From Labrenzia sp. VG12 (GTDB taxonomy: Bacteria; Pseudomonadota; Alphaproteobacteria; Rhizobiales; Stappiaceae): a DNA stretch of 64,000 nt. The notes below the pieces were generated by a model that saw only the letters and a list, made by a program, of their open reading frames with translations, was not told the DNA's origin and made no database searches. Shown in pieces: positions 20,208-28,796 of the stretch (its first letter is position 1; every line of letters begins with the position of its first letter). The translations under genes and the position numbers were made by a program. The stretch lies in contig NZ_CP022529.1 of assembly GCF_002237595.1 (NCBI RefSeq), positions 4,804,001 to 4,868,000 on the forward strand. The letters run 5' to 3'.

Positions 20208-21380
20208 TTACTCCTTGCTTGTCGACTTTTCGTCATGCACCTGTTTGAGTTCGTCCCGAAGATTTTCGATTTTTTGTTGTGTTCTCTTTTTCGCGCTGGG
20301 CGGACCAGGTTTTTTCTGCCCGGGCTGGTGTCTGGTTTTGTCGACATCGCCGTCCGCCGATAACAAAATTGCAAAGGGCCGCAAGGCGGGTATATCACGG
20401 AATAGAATCACCAGGGACGCCGTGATCGGAACGCTCATGAAGGCGCCGGCCACGCCCCAGATTGAGCTCCAGAAAGTGAGTGCCACAATCACGGTAAAAG
20501 GGCTGAGGTTCAATGTGTTGCCCATGAATTTGGGCTCAATGATGTTTCCGACCGTAAATTGGACACCTCCGCAAAGAACCACCACAACCAAGAATGGCGT
20601 TATGGTTTCGAATTGAAGCAGCGATATCAGCGCTGGAAAAACAACACCGAGGATCGAGCCAACCGTCGGAATAAAATTCAGCAGAAAAATCATAAGCGCC
20701 AGGATTTCTGAAAAATCGACCCCCAGAAATCTCAGAACCAGATAACAGAAGAAACCTGTCAGCAGACTGACAACGGTTTTGATCCAGACGTATCTTTTGA
20801 TTCCATGGCCAACTGAAGTAATGACTTCCTGAACATTTTTTTCTTTTTCAGGGTCTGGAAACAAGTAGCCCAGTTTCTTGGTAATCATGCCACGTTCGGC
20901 AAGCAAGAAAACGGAATACATCAGCACCAGTCCCAAGCTTCCAAACAATCCACTGACCGAGCTGGCAAGGGCAGCAGCCTGTGCTGAAAAATCCATGTCG
21001 GTCAGGAATGCACTCATGTGCTCAACTTGTTGTTCACCGATAACTGTCGAGAGTTGGCCCAGTATTTCGTCAAAGCGCTCGCTGTATTTTGGAAGCGCAT
21101 CTGCAACAACATCCAGTTGACTGGAAAAGACCTGACCGAATGCGTAAACGAGGAGAAAGAAGGCTGATATCGAAACGGTCATGGCGGCCCAGTTGGGCAA
21201 GCCGTAGTGTTGAAGTCGCGTGATTCCTGCGGAAATCAAGGTGGTCAGCAGACCAGCGATCACCAGAGGAATGAGAAAACCGCTTCCGTACACCAGCAGA
21301 GCCAGAAGGCCGCAAAGCCCCAAGATCACAAGGGCTGCTGTCCGGAATTGCTGTCCGTCATGTTCTGTTTTCTGTGCCAT
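20208..21380 (-). CDS. AI-2E family transporter (YdiK/PerM-like permease)
   Basis: This 390-residue membrane protein has about eight helices. Family features are the N-terminal pair of helices (LVILGLCGLLALLVYGSGF), the long extracytoplasmic region, and the FIPTVGSILGVVFPALISL segment near the C-terminal helices. Members export small molecules or ions; autoinducer transport holds for only a few. The charged tail from about residue 350 (KKRTQQKIENLRDELKQ) is unusually long. It converges on the holin-like gene. Confidence 0.85.
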   Translation of the reverse strand: MAQKTEHDGQQFRTAALVILGLCGLLALLVYGSGFLIPLVIAGLLTTLISAGITRLQHYGLPNWAAMTVSISAFFLLVYAFGQVFSSQLDVVADALPKYSERFDEILGQLSTVIGEQQVEHMSAFLTDMDFSAQAAALASSVSGLFGSLGLVLMYSVFLLAERGMITKKLGYLFPDPEKEKNVQEVITSVGHGIKRYVWIKTVVSLLTGFFCYLVLRFLGVDFSEILALMIFLLNFIPTVGSILGVVFPALISLLQFETITPFLVVVVLCGGVQFTVGNIIEPKFMGNTLNLSPFTVIVALTFWSSIWGVAGAFMSVPITASLVILFRDIPALRPFAILLSADGDVDKTRHQPGQKKPGPPSAKKRTQQKIENLRDELKQVHDEKSTSKE

Positions 21381-21597
21381 TTTCGAATTATAGCCGTTAG
21401 AACGCAGTTGGCATGAGGAATATGCAGGGCCTGTGGTCTGAGCTCACCGAAGCCAATCATGATTGATGTGCATTCCGCATGCAGATTTGAATCTGGTTTT
21501 TGCCGCCTTGTTCATGCGCTTCCGCTTCGACACGCTCACGAATTCAACTTTCGCCGTAGCCCTCAATCCAGCGACCGCTGTTGGCTCGTTGCCTATG

Positions 21598-22284
21598 TCA
21601 CGGGCTGGCGACAAACGATCCGCCGTTCGCCTTGTAGTCCTTCAGAATATCAGATATCGGCGCAGCTTTTTCACCGTGTGCCCGGGCAAGATACAAATGG
21701 ATTTCCTGCTCAAAGACCTTGGTGGCCAAATTCGAGAGATGTGGCGCCAAGACTGACAGGTTTGCACCTTCGATCAAGAACCCGTCGATCCTTCCAAGGT
21801 CGAACATGTCGATCAAGCGATCCACGTTTGGAACGGTCTCTACGACATCAAAAGTTCCATCGGTCTTCAGGACATTTTGCATCCATTCGCGCCCCGCCGT
21901 GATGCCGATGCGCTTGTTCGGGGCCCCCAGTAAGTCTTTAAGAGGTTCCCTTCCTTGAGAAACGAGATAGCCCGTTCCTATGAGAACAGGCTCTTCCACA
22001 ATGACGACCTGGTCGTTTTGGGCAAGATAGGCTTTGGAGCGTAACGCGACACCGTCCAGATGTCCGGAGGCAATCAAGGGAGCAATCCGGTTGTTAGGCA
22101 TGTCGACAAGACGTATGCACCAGCCATCGCCATTAAGAACTTGCTCAAGTTGATCCGCCACCTGGGCAACCGCACGTCCGTTTTCCGTTGAATAGGCCAG
22201 TTTCAGGCAATCGCTTTGCGCAAAAGCGATTGATAGGGGAAAACAGATGAGAGAGAAGGACAGGGCAAATAGAATTCGTTTCAT
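21598..22284 (-). CDS. Periplasmic solute-binding protein (amino-acid type), no permease nearby
   Basis: The start is set at MKRILFALSFSLICF, which gives a signal peptide ending about IAFAQS; a longer frame to 22443 lacks any signal. About 228 residues remain, with weak similarity to SBP_bac_3-type binding proteins (RIGITAGREWMQNVL, RIDGFLIEG). No ABC permease or ATPase lies near, so it may serve as a sensor or be an orphan. It is upstream of the lipid kinase gene's stop on the opposite side of a 188-bp gap. Confidence 0.65.
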   Translation of the reverse strand: MKRILFALSFSLICFPLSIAFAQSDCLKLAYSTENGRAVAQVADQLEQVLNGDGWCIRLVDMPNNRIAPLIASGHLDGVALRSKAYLAQNDQVVIVEEPVLIGTGYLVSQGREPLKDLLGAPNKRIGITAGREWMQNVLKTDGTFDVVETVPNVDRLIDMFDLGRIDGFLIEGANLSVLAPHLSNLATKVFEQEIHLYLARAHGEKAAPISDILKDYKANGGSFVASP

Positions 22285-22472
22285 GATGGTTTGTGTCTCA
22301 ATGGGAGTTTGCTCTCTTTGAAAGAAACCAGGAAACGGATCACCATCTTGCTGGCACAGAGGTTGCAGCAGTTTTGGTTTCCTGTTCAGCGCTGTCGAAA
22401 ATGGCCCCTCTTGTTTAGAGAGAACCCGCTCTTTCACGCTCAATTCGTGCGCATGTCATGCACGTTTGGTTG

Positions 22473-23384
22473 TCACCGGGTTGCGCTCGGCCGCTGGCTT
22501 CCTCCCAGGACCACCTGTAATAACCCAGGCTTTATCCCGAATGTAAACTCTGTTCCCCTGACAGGTTCACCGTCAAGATTAAGGGGCAACGGTTCTCGGG
22601 TTCTGACGACAAGCTTTTTGATCTGACGATAATGCAGAATGCGGTTTTCGTTGCTGAATGGATCTCTGATTTCCTGAACAAGGCGTTCGATGCGTCCGTC
22701 ATCTGGAGCTGCAACAACGGCGACGTCTAGCAATCCATCGTCCAGTCTGGATTTTGGGGCAACGTCAAAGCCTCCTCCCGCGAACCGTCCATTGCTGACT
22801 GCGATCAACAGAAGTCTGCCTTCTTCGGCCTTGCCGTCGTCGAGGATAACTTCGGCCTCATAAGGAGATAGTTGATGTGCCCTGATAAGGCCCATAAGAG
22901 AATAGGCGGCTCCTCCCAGGAGTTTCTTGAGCTCTGTCGGGGTGGTTGACGTCACCTCGGCTCCAATCCCGCCGCTGGCGACGTTCAGGAAGGCTCTGCC
23001 GTTGACGGTCCCAACATCGATGGAAACTGGTTCTCCAGCGCAGGCTAGTCTAAGTGCCTCGGTCGGTTTGTTCGACGGTATCTCCGCTGCGCGCGCAAAA
23101 TCATTTGCCGTCCCAAGGGGCAAAATCGCCAGCGCCACGTCTTCCTGGGCATCATGCTTCAGGATAAGGTTGGTCATCAGATTGATTGTGCCGTCGCCGC
23201 CGGCCGCAATCAGCCTGTTTGCCCCGCTTTTCAGCGCATTTTCGAACAATCTTGAAATGTCATCGCTGTCCCAGGGGATAATCACATCCAGATCGTGACC
23301 TTCGGAGCGGACAACGTCCACGGCAATGGCTATGTCCTCGCGCAGGCAGTGTTTCTTGTTCAGCAAAAGAACTGATTTGCACAT
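22473..23384 (-). CDS. Diacylglycerol/lipid kinase (YegS/DagK family)
   Basis: About 303 residues from the ATG at 23384, preceded by GAGAGGG. Hallmarks are AAGGDGTINLM (nucleotide site, near residue 60), LPLGTANDFAR, ASGGIGAEV and the C-terminal LNLDGEPVRG. It would phosphorylate a lipid such as diacylglycerol or phosphatidylglycerol at the inner membrane. Together with the patatin-like lipoprotein it gives the island two lipid-active enzymes. Confidence 0.88.
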   Translation of the reverse strand: MCKSVLLLNKKHCLREDIAIAVDVVRSEGHDLDVIIPWDSDDISRLFENALKSGANRLIAAGGDGTINLMTNLILKHDAQEDVALAILPLGTANDFARAAEIPSNKPTEALRLACAGEPVSIDVGTVNGRAFLNVASGGIGAEVTSTTPTELKKLLGGAAYSLMGLIRAHQLSPYEAEVILDDGKAEEGRLLLIAVSNGRFAGGGFDVAPKSRLDDGLLDVAVVAAPDDGRIERLVQEIRDPFSNENRILHYRQIKKLVVRTREPLPLNLDGEPVRGTEFTFGIKPGLLQVVLGGSQRPSATR

Positions 23385-23494
23385 CAGTCTGCACCCTCTC
23401 ATTGGACACAGTTCGGGTGGGCAGGACCAAACCTGCTGACTACCGGTGTTGAATTATCAACCCCGATGCTCGCACCTGTTACATTCGGGTCCTG

Positions 23495-24358
23495 CTACCA
23501 GCGAAAACTCAGTCCGGCATAAGGTCCGTGCTGGGTGATGTCATATGCAAACTTGTTGCTGCCCGTTCCGCTGGAGTAGTCGATGTCATAGACGCGATAT
23601 CCAAGCCGCATGGTGGCACGCTCCGTCAGACGGTAGCCGGCAATGCCGTTGAGCGACCAGGACAGGTTTTCACCCGACACGCCGAAGCCGGACATGTCGC
23701 CGCGAAGCACGAAATTCCAACGGTCGTTGAGGACGAAATTGGCCCGGGCGCCGACCACGGGTGAGACCCAGTGCTTGTCCTCGCCGAGATTGGCCGTAAA
23801 CGGCGCAGGCAGGCCGGGGCGCACATCGATCTTCTGCCGCAGAAAGTTGTAACGCGCACCGGCCGTTACGTCGAATTCGAGACGCTGGGACGTATCGGAG
23901 CCGGGCGACAGGGACGCAAAACGGTAGCCGAGCATCGCGTCGATGATGCCCTGACGGATATCGGCCTTCACCGTGCCGCCGGAGGCTGGACCTATACCCT
24001 GGTTCTTCAGGCCGAGATTGACATACTGGGCATCGAGCACAAAACCGAAGGCGCTGCCGTCATTGACGTCCCGTGCCCGCCAGGCTTCGCCTCTTCCGGA
24101 AATGGCAAAATCCAGAAGTTCAAGCACATCGCCCAGATCCATGTCCAGATCGACAGCACCCCCGTCGACCACCGATGTTCCTTCAACGGAGACCGGAATA
24201 AATCCATAGGCGCCAAGTTCGAAGGTCCAGGGCGATGTCTTCTCAACAGGTTCAAAAACGGGTGTCTGCTGGACCGGAAGGTCAGCGGCAACAGCAGCGC
24301 CCGACAGCAACACCGTCACAAGTGAGGTTGAAACGAATTTAAAGTTAAGATTGGTCAT
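23495..24358 (-). CDS. Outer-membrane beta-barrel protein
   Basis: This 287-residue protein has a signal peptide ending GAAVAADLPV, then alternating beta strands (WTFELGAYGFIPVSVEG, YRLTERATMRLGYRVYDID). It ends in a terminal aromatic after YAGLSFRW, as expected for barrel insertion by BAM. Function is unknown. It lies 28 bp downstream of the HlyD-like gene, so it is probably co-expressed with it and could act as its outer-membrane partner; that is inference. Confidence 0.8.
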   Translation of the reverse strand: MTNLNFKFVSTSLVTVLLSGAAVAADLPVQQTPVFEPVEKTSPWTFELGAYGFIPVSVEGTSVVDGGAVDLDMDLGDVLELLDFAISGRGEAWRARDVNDGSAFGFVLDAQYVNLGLKNQGIGPASGGTVKADIRQGIIDAMLGYRFASLSPGSDTSQRLEFDVTAGARYNFLRQKIDVRPGLPAPFTANLGEDKHWVSPVVGARANFVLNDRWNFVLRGDMSGFGVSGENLSWSLNGIAGYRLTERATMRLGYRVYDIDYSSGTGSNKFAYDITQHGPYAGLSFRW

Positions 24359-24385
24359 TGTGTGTTTCCCAGGTCCAAGTCGCCT

Positions 24386-25540
24386 TCAGTTCGGTCTAAC
24401 ATAATTCAGCCAGGCATCCATCCGAACCATCACTTTCCGGATCAGATGTGTTGCACGAACTGAGTCTGTATAGATTGCCGCGCTGCCTCCAGCTCCACCG
24501 ATTGGCGTGGCCGTGGCCAAATTAACATTCTTCATTTTCAGAACCACCCCCATCGCTTCGTTCGCTCCATAGTGCGGTGCAAGCGAAGGCAGAATTCCGT
24601 TGGGTGGCAGTTGACCTGCCGCATTGATCGACACTTTCGATGCCACCGTGGCTTCAAACACCTTGCCCGGCGCATAGGCAAAGGTGACTTCTGCGACCTG
24701 TCCAGGCTGGACAAATCGGGCGCGCGTCTGCGGGACCGCCACAACAACGGTGTTGCTGGATGTCGGAGCGAAGGCCATCCAGGACCTGAGCGGCAGATTG
24801 CTGACCCGCTGACCCGGCCGCAAGGTCAAGGCAATGACCATGCCGTCTGCGGGTGCCTGCACCGAGGTCTGTTCCAGATCGTAAATCGCCTTGTCCAGAT
24901 CGGCCTCCAGCCGGGCGACAGTGGTGTTCACGCCGTCGATCTCGGATGCAAATGCAAGACGTGCCTGTTCTTCGGTCGCCCTGGAACGGTCAACGGAGGC
25001 TTCGCTGGCGAGATAAGTCAGTCGCCGTTGTTCGACTTCGCTTTCGCTGAAGGGGGTGCTGCGCGCACCATCACGGACGGCATTTTCATTGGCAATCCGG
25101 TAGCGGTCGTAATCGTCTTTTGCCCTGTCGCGGTAAGCCTCGGCTTCTTTGACCGCGGCGGTCGCGGCTCTCAGGCTCGCTTCCAGTTGCGGTACGGCCT
25201 GGCGCGCTTCTGCGAGTGCGGCCCGTTTCTGGTCGACAGTCGCCTGGAACGGCACAGGATCGATCTGGAACAACAGCGTTCCTTCTTCAACCGTCTCCAG
25301 GGCCCGGACAGGCACGTCTATCACTTCACCGGAGACGTTGGGAACAATTTCGATGACGGATGCATAGGAGCGGATCGGTCCACTCGGCGCACCCCATTGC
25401 ATCGGGATAAACAGCACGATCAGAAGAAGTACCAGCCATAGCACAGGCGAGACTTTCCAGAACGTGTTGAGGCGAATAAGCCCGGCCTTTACGAGGCCAA
25501 AAAGAACGCCGCAATACAGGAGCGTGAGGAACGCAATCAT
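24386..25540 (-). CDS. HlyD-family membrane fusion protein (YiaV/YibH-like)
   Basis: This 384-residue protein has two N-terminal hydrophobic segments (FLTLLYCGVLFGLVKAGLI and VLWLVLLLIVLFIPM), the lipoyl/barrel entry SGEVIDVPVRALETVEEGTL, a coiled-coil hairpin (about 120-220) and the second lipoyl half APADGMVIALTLRPGQRV. It would bridge the inner membrane and periplasm in an export complex. It overlaps the DUF3302 gene by 4 bases, the pairing seen in E. coli yiaW-yiaV. Confidence 0.85.
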   Translation of the reverse strand: MIAFLTLLYCGVLFGLVKAGLIRLNTFWKVSPVLWLVLLLIVLFIPMQWGAPSGPIRSYASVIEIVPNVSGEVIDVPVRALETVEEGTLLFQIDPVPFQATVDQKRAALAEARQAVPQLEASLRAATAAVKEAEAYRDRAKDDYDRYRIANENAVRDGARSTPFSESEVEQRRLTYLASEASVDRSRATEEQARLAFASEIDGVNTTVARLEADLDKAIYDLEQTSVQAPADGMVIALTLRPGQRVSNLPLRSWMAFAPTSSNTVVVAVPQTRARFVQPGQVAEVTFAYAPGKVFEATVASKVSINAAGQLPPNGILPSLAPHYGANEAMGVVLKMKNVNLATATPIGGAGGSAAIYTDSVRATHLIRKVMVRMDAWLNYVRPN

Positions 25541-25791
25541 GATGGCACCTCATCGCTGCTCCGTTCCGATGGATCGGTGCCATCGGCATGAGCCCAGATA
25601 AATGCCAAGGGCATCAGGATTCCGAGCGTCAACGCGCCCCAGTACCCGCACACGGCGACAGCGGCTGCCTTTGGATGATTGCGCTGCGCCGCGATCTTTC
25701 CGGGCCAAAGGGCCAGGAACACCCAGATACCGACGAGGGCGGTGGCCAAAACCAATAGTATGACCAGCGCAAAGACGCTGAGGATATCCAT
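25537..25791 (-). CDS. DUF3302 inner-membrane protein (YiaW-like)
   Basis: The start is set at MDILSVFALVILLV, with GAGGAA about 9 bases upstream. About 84 residues with two membrane helices and a central WPGKIAAQRNHPKA segment that matches the YiaW family. It is the usual small partner of YiaV-like HlyD proteins and overlaps that gene by 4 bases. Confidence 0.8.
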   Translation of the reverse strand: MDILSVFALVILLVLATALVGIWVFLALWPGKIAAQRNHPKAAAVAVCGYWGALTLGILMPLAFIWAHADGTDPSERSSDEVPS

Positions 25792-25820
25792 AAGACTGTT
25801 CCTCTCGAAACGGACAATCA

Positions 25821-25842
25821 TGAGGGGCGCAACCGCCCCTCA
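25821..25842. other. Intercistronic hairpin between arylsulfatase and yiaW-like genes
   Basis: Perfect 9-bp arms TGAGGGGCG/CGCCCCTCA with a 4-base loop. The T-run lies on the plus-strand side only, so it would terminate plus-strand RNA. On the operon strand it may instead act as an RNA-processing or attenuation stem. Confidence 0.5.
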
Positions 25843-25869
25843 TTTTTCTTGTGTTGATCTGGCTCGAGC

Positions 25870-27450
25870 TTAGTCGTGCGCCGTCAGCGTGGATTCCTGA
25901 GGTGTCATCGGCGAACGGTGCGGGAATTGTTTGGTCCGGCCGTAGTGCATGCCCAGCAGTTGCTGCATGGGTTGGACTACCCAAAGGCCTGGATAAAGTT
26001 CGCCGTATTTTTCGCCGGGATCACGTTTCACGTTATAGAAATCCATTCCTGGCAGGCCGCCATGGCCTTCCGTGATGTGGATCTTGAAATCATCATAGCG
26101 GAAGGCTCCGAGAACAGGGCCACTGTAGTGGGCCATGAACTGACGGCGGCCATGACCTTCACCGTTCAAGAATAGCGCGGTCTGGTCGATCCCGTCGGTG
26201 ATACGATCATTCGGGATGTTGTCATAGGCTCCACCCAAGCGGGCAGCGGTCGTGAAGAGATCAGTGACATGGAGCACATCGGTCGGGTCTTGGCCCGGTT
26301 CGATCATACCCGGCCACCAAGCCATGGCAGGCACCCTGACGCCACCTTCCAGCACATCGCCCTTGGCGCCGCGCAAGAGCGTGTAGCCCGAGGTCGGCCA
26401 GAAAGCATACATGGGGCCATTGTCGCTGATCCACACAACAAGCGTGTTCTCTGCAATACCCTCTTCTTTCAGTGTCTCCAGAAGTTCGTCAACATGCTTG
26501 GAATGCATTGCCAGGAAGGATGCTTGACGGTTGTTCTTGTCCACGCCAGGAGCGTCGAGGAATTCCTGAGAGTTAGCGATCTGCTGGGCATATGAAGCCC
26601 AATAGATGAAGAAGGGATTCTCATCGTCCGCATTGTCTTTTACATATTTCGTGATCTGCGAAATCGACTCGTTTTCGAAGGCTTCCTGACGCTCGGGTGA
26701 CAAGGGGCCTGCAGTGCCTTCTATCGGCTTACGCCCCGCTCCCTTGGTGCCTACATATCCTCCAATTGACAGGTCGATTCCTGTGCCCTCCTTGTAGGCT
26801 TCATACCCTGGGAAGTCGGCAAACGGGAAGGTGCCGCTCTTGTCCTCAAAGGAGGCTTGCCAGTAGTCGGGAGCGCCGTTGAAAAGCCCGTAATAGGCAT
26901 AGTCAAAACCCTGGTTTTCTGGCGCATGCTCTTCCAGGTCGCCCAAATGCCATTTGCCCCACATGGCTGTGTTGTAACCTTGTTCGGACAATAGTTCGGC
27001 AGTCGTGACCTCTTCCGGAGACAGACCATCTTCCATCCCTGGCCAGAGTACTGACAGAAGACCGGTGCGGACAGGATGGCGGCCGGTGTTGATGGCGATG
27101 CGGGTCGGGGTGCAAGACGGTTCCGCATAGGCTGACCAGAATCGCATGCCTTCAAAGGCCATTTTATCAAGTTCAGGTGTCGGCGTTCCGCGGTGTTTGC
27201 CGCCGCCTTGCCATCCCATTTCCCCCCAGCCGATGTCATCTGTCAAAATGTAAATGATATTCGGTTTCTTGCCGAAGCGCTCTTCGAGAGCTGCCAGCTT
27301 TTGACTGATCTCCGCGTCCTCTGCGCTCCATGCATCAGCATTGCGCTGGGCGTTTGCCAACTGAGGCCCATCCGGCTCTATAGCCTGAACAGGTGTGACT
27401 GAGGCCATCAAGGCTCCCAGCCAAAGGGCGCCTGCAATTCTGTTTTTCAT
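25870..27450 (-). CDS. Arylsulfatase, periplasmic
   Basis: This 526-residue type I sulfatase has a signal peptide ending PVQAIE. The metal-site entry is NIIYILTDDIGWGEMG, the formylglycine motif is CTPTR in PSCTPTRIAINTGRHP, MWGKWHLGD carries the catalytic Lys and His, and WISDNGP completes the metal site. It hydrolyses sulfate esters once the cysteine is oxidised by a formylglycine-generating enzyme, which is not in this window. It is divergent from a TetR regulator with tandem operators between them, and upstream of the YiaW/YiaV/outer-membrane genes. Confidence 0.93.
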   Translation of the reverse strand: MKNRIAGALWLGALMASVTPVQAIEPDGPQLANAQRNADAWSAEDAEISQKLAALEERFGKKPNIIYILTDDIGWGEMGWQGGGKHRGTPTPELDKMAFEGMRFWSAYAEPSCTPTRIAINTGRHPVRTGLLSVLWPGMEDGLSPEEVTTAELLSEQGYNTAMWGKWHLGDLEEHAPENQGFDYAYYGLFNGAPDYWQASFEDKSGTFPFADFPGYEAYKEGTGIDLSIGGYVGTKGAGRKPIEGTAGPLSPERQEAFENESISQITKYVKDNADDENPFFIYWASYAQQIANSQEFLDAPGVDKNNRQASFLAMHSKHVDELLETLKEEGIAENTLVVWISDNGPMYAFWPTSGYTLLRGAKGDVLEGGVRVPAMAWWPGMIEPGQDPTDVLHVTDLFTTAARLGGAYDNIPNDRITDGIDQTALFLNGEGHGRRQFMAHYSGPVLGAFRYDDFKIHITEGHGGLPGMDFYNVKRDPGEKYGELYPGLWVVQPMQQLLGMHYGRTKQFPHRSPMTPQESTLTAHD

Positions 27451-27492
27451 GGTGGATTTCCTCCGATCCTCTGGTGTGCAATCTAGAGAAGA

Positions 27493-27528
27493 TGTACGGT
27501 TCCGTCCACACCAGCTGTACGGTTCCGT
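27493..27528. promoter_or_regulatory. Tandem TetR-type operators
   Basis: TGTACGGTTCCGT occurs twice (27493-27505 and 27516-27528), 23 bp apart. Each copy holds the inverted repeat ACGG-TT-CCGT. The pair sits 43 bp upstream of the arylsulfatase start and 41 bp upstream of the TetR start, so the regulator probably controls both. Confidence 0.7.
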
Positions 27529-27568
27529 TTAGTTGTCTGAATGATCGAATTCGGCTAGCAACTCTTCA

Positions 27569-28129
27569 ATGACGCAGATCAAAAACCTCGGCCGAGTTGG
27601 CAAGCAGGAGTGGTTGGAAACCGCTCTTGAGTTGCTTAAGAAGGGTGGTATTGATGCCGTTCGAGTTGAGCGGCTTGCCGCCCGCCTCGACGTTGCAAAG
27701 AGCGGGTTTTACTATCATTTCCGTGACCTGGGAGATCTCAGGGACAGTCTGCTGGACCACTGGATCGAGTTGGATCACGAGCCGCAAAGGGCCCTTCAGG
27801 AGGCATCCGGATTGGGTCCTGCCGAGCAACTGGCGCTTATTGCCGATGTTGTCGACCAGGTTGACCTTGCGCTTTACGATGTCGCCATTCGGCAATGGGC
27901 CCGCATTGACCCGAAAGTTCGCCGCATCTGGCGCGCAGAGAACAAAAAGCGCCTCAAAGTCGTACGACACCTGTTTTCCCAGCTCGGTTTCAGCGGCCAT
28001 GATCTGGATATGCGGACTCATTTGTTTGTTGCCTATCATCTGAGCGAGCGGGAGGTCTTTCCGAACCTGAAGAAGGCTGATCGCCGGGAACTCAGGTCGC
28101 GGAGGCTTAAGTTTTTGGTTCAAACCTGA
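27569..28129 (+). CDS. TetR-family transcriptional regulator
   Basis: This 186-residue protein has an N-terminal HTH: GGIDAVRVERLAARLDVAKS with GFYYHFRDLGDL, the classic 'FYxHF' TetR signature. The C-terminal ligand domain is unassigned. It is divergent from the arylsulfatase gene and very likely binds the tandem repeats between them. Its last bases overlap the end of the convergent coiled-coil gene by 10 bp. Confidence 0.9.
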   Translation: MTQIKNLGRVGKQEWLETALELLKKGGIDAVRVERLAARLDVAKSGFYYHFRDLGDLRDSLLDHWIELDHEPQRALQEASGLGPAEQLALIADVVDQVDLALYDVAIRQWARIDPKVRRIWRAENKKRLKVVRHLFSQLGFSGHDLDMRTHLFVAYHLSEREVFPNLKKADRRELRSRRLKFLVQT

Positions 28130-28602
28130 TGTTGCTTTCGGCTCGGTGCGTTTAGTTGGAACGCAACATCCGGCTGGTGTTTGGCCGCGATCGCGTTTGC
28201 GTGCAGGCGGGCATCAACCGCCTCGGAAACCGCTACCTCAGCCTCCTCAATTGCGAGGGCGGCAAATTCGATCGCCAGCAGAGCATTGCGCTCCAAATGC
28301 TGAGTTCGATGTTCGGCCCGCTGCGCATCGGTCGCCTGTCTCTTGCTCTCGATTAGGGCTTGGATCTGTTCGGCTTTGATTTTCAAGGACTGGTTGATGC
28401 CGGTCCAAACGGAAGAGATGTCATCGCCAGCATTGTGAATGCGGGTGTCGAGGTCCTCAATGCGGGCCTGAACGCCGGACTTTAACGCGCTGACCTTTTG
28501 GTCCCGAAACCTCTCCTGAGTGCCCCTAAAGGCTGCAATGCGAGCCTCAATATCGCCGACGTGGACAGACAAGTCAGAGAGTTTTTCCGCAAGTGCCGTC
28601 AC
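28120..28602 (-). CDS. Coiled-coil protein of unknown function
   Basis: The GTG at 28602 has AAGGAG 8 bases upstream, which favours it over the longer frame to 28815. About 160 residues are almost wholly helical: heptad-like stretches such as IKAEQIQALIESKRQATDAQ and an Ala/Glu-rich part (EEAEVAVSEAVDARLHAN). No membrane helix, signal or known domain is seen. It is convergent with the TetR gene and divergent from a LysR gene. Confidence 0.5.
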   Translation of the reverse strand: MTALAEKLSDLSVHVGDIEARIAAFRGTQERFRDQKVSALKSGVQARIEDLDTRIHNAGDDISSVWTGINQSLKIKAEQIQALIESKRQATDAQRAEHRTQHLERNALLAIEFAALAIEEAEVAVSEAVDARLHANAIAAKHQPDVAFQLNAPSRKQHQV

Positions 28603-28774
28603 TGCCTCATCTCCTTGTATTTGGCCTGCACACGGCCACAGTTTTCCCGTTCCCTCAAATGCGTGATCTTGAGAGGTGCGCGTTTCTGGTTCGGGTTGTT
28701 GGTTGCCTCGTTGGCCTGGGAAGACCCTCTCACAAAAGCGGTTGTGCGCCAATATCGTGATTGGAATATCAAGA

Positions 28775-28789
28775 ATTCTAAAATAGAAT
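28775..28789. promoter_or_regulatory. Palindrome upstream of a LysR gene
   Basis: ATTCTA-AAA-TAGAAT is a perfect 6-3-6 inverted repeat, 7 bp before the LysR ATG. It is a candidate autoregulatory site. Confidence 0.45.
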
Positions 28790-28796
28790 ACATGAT

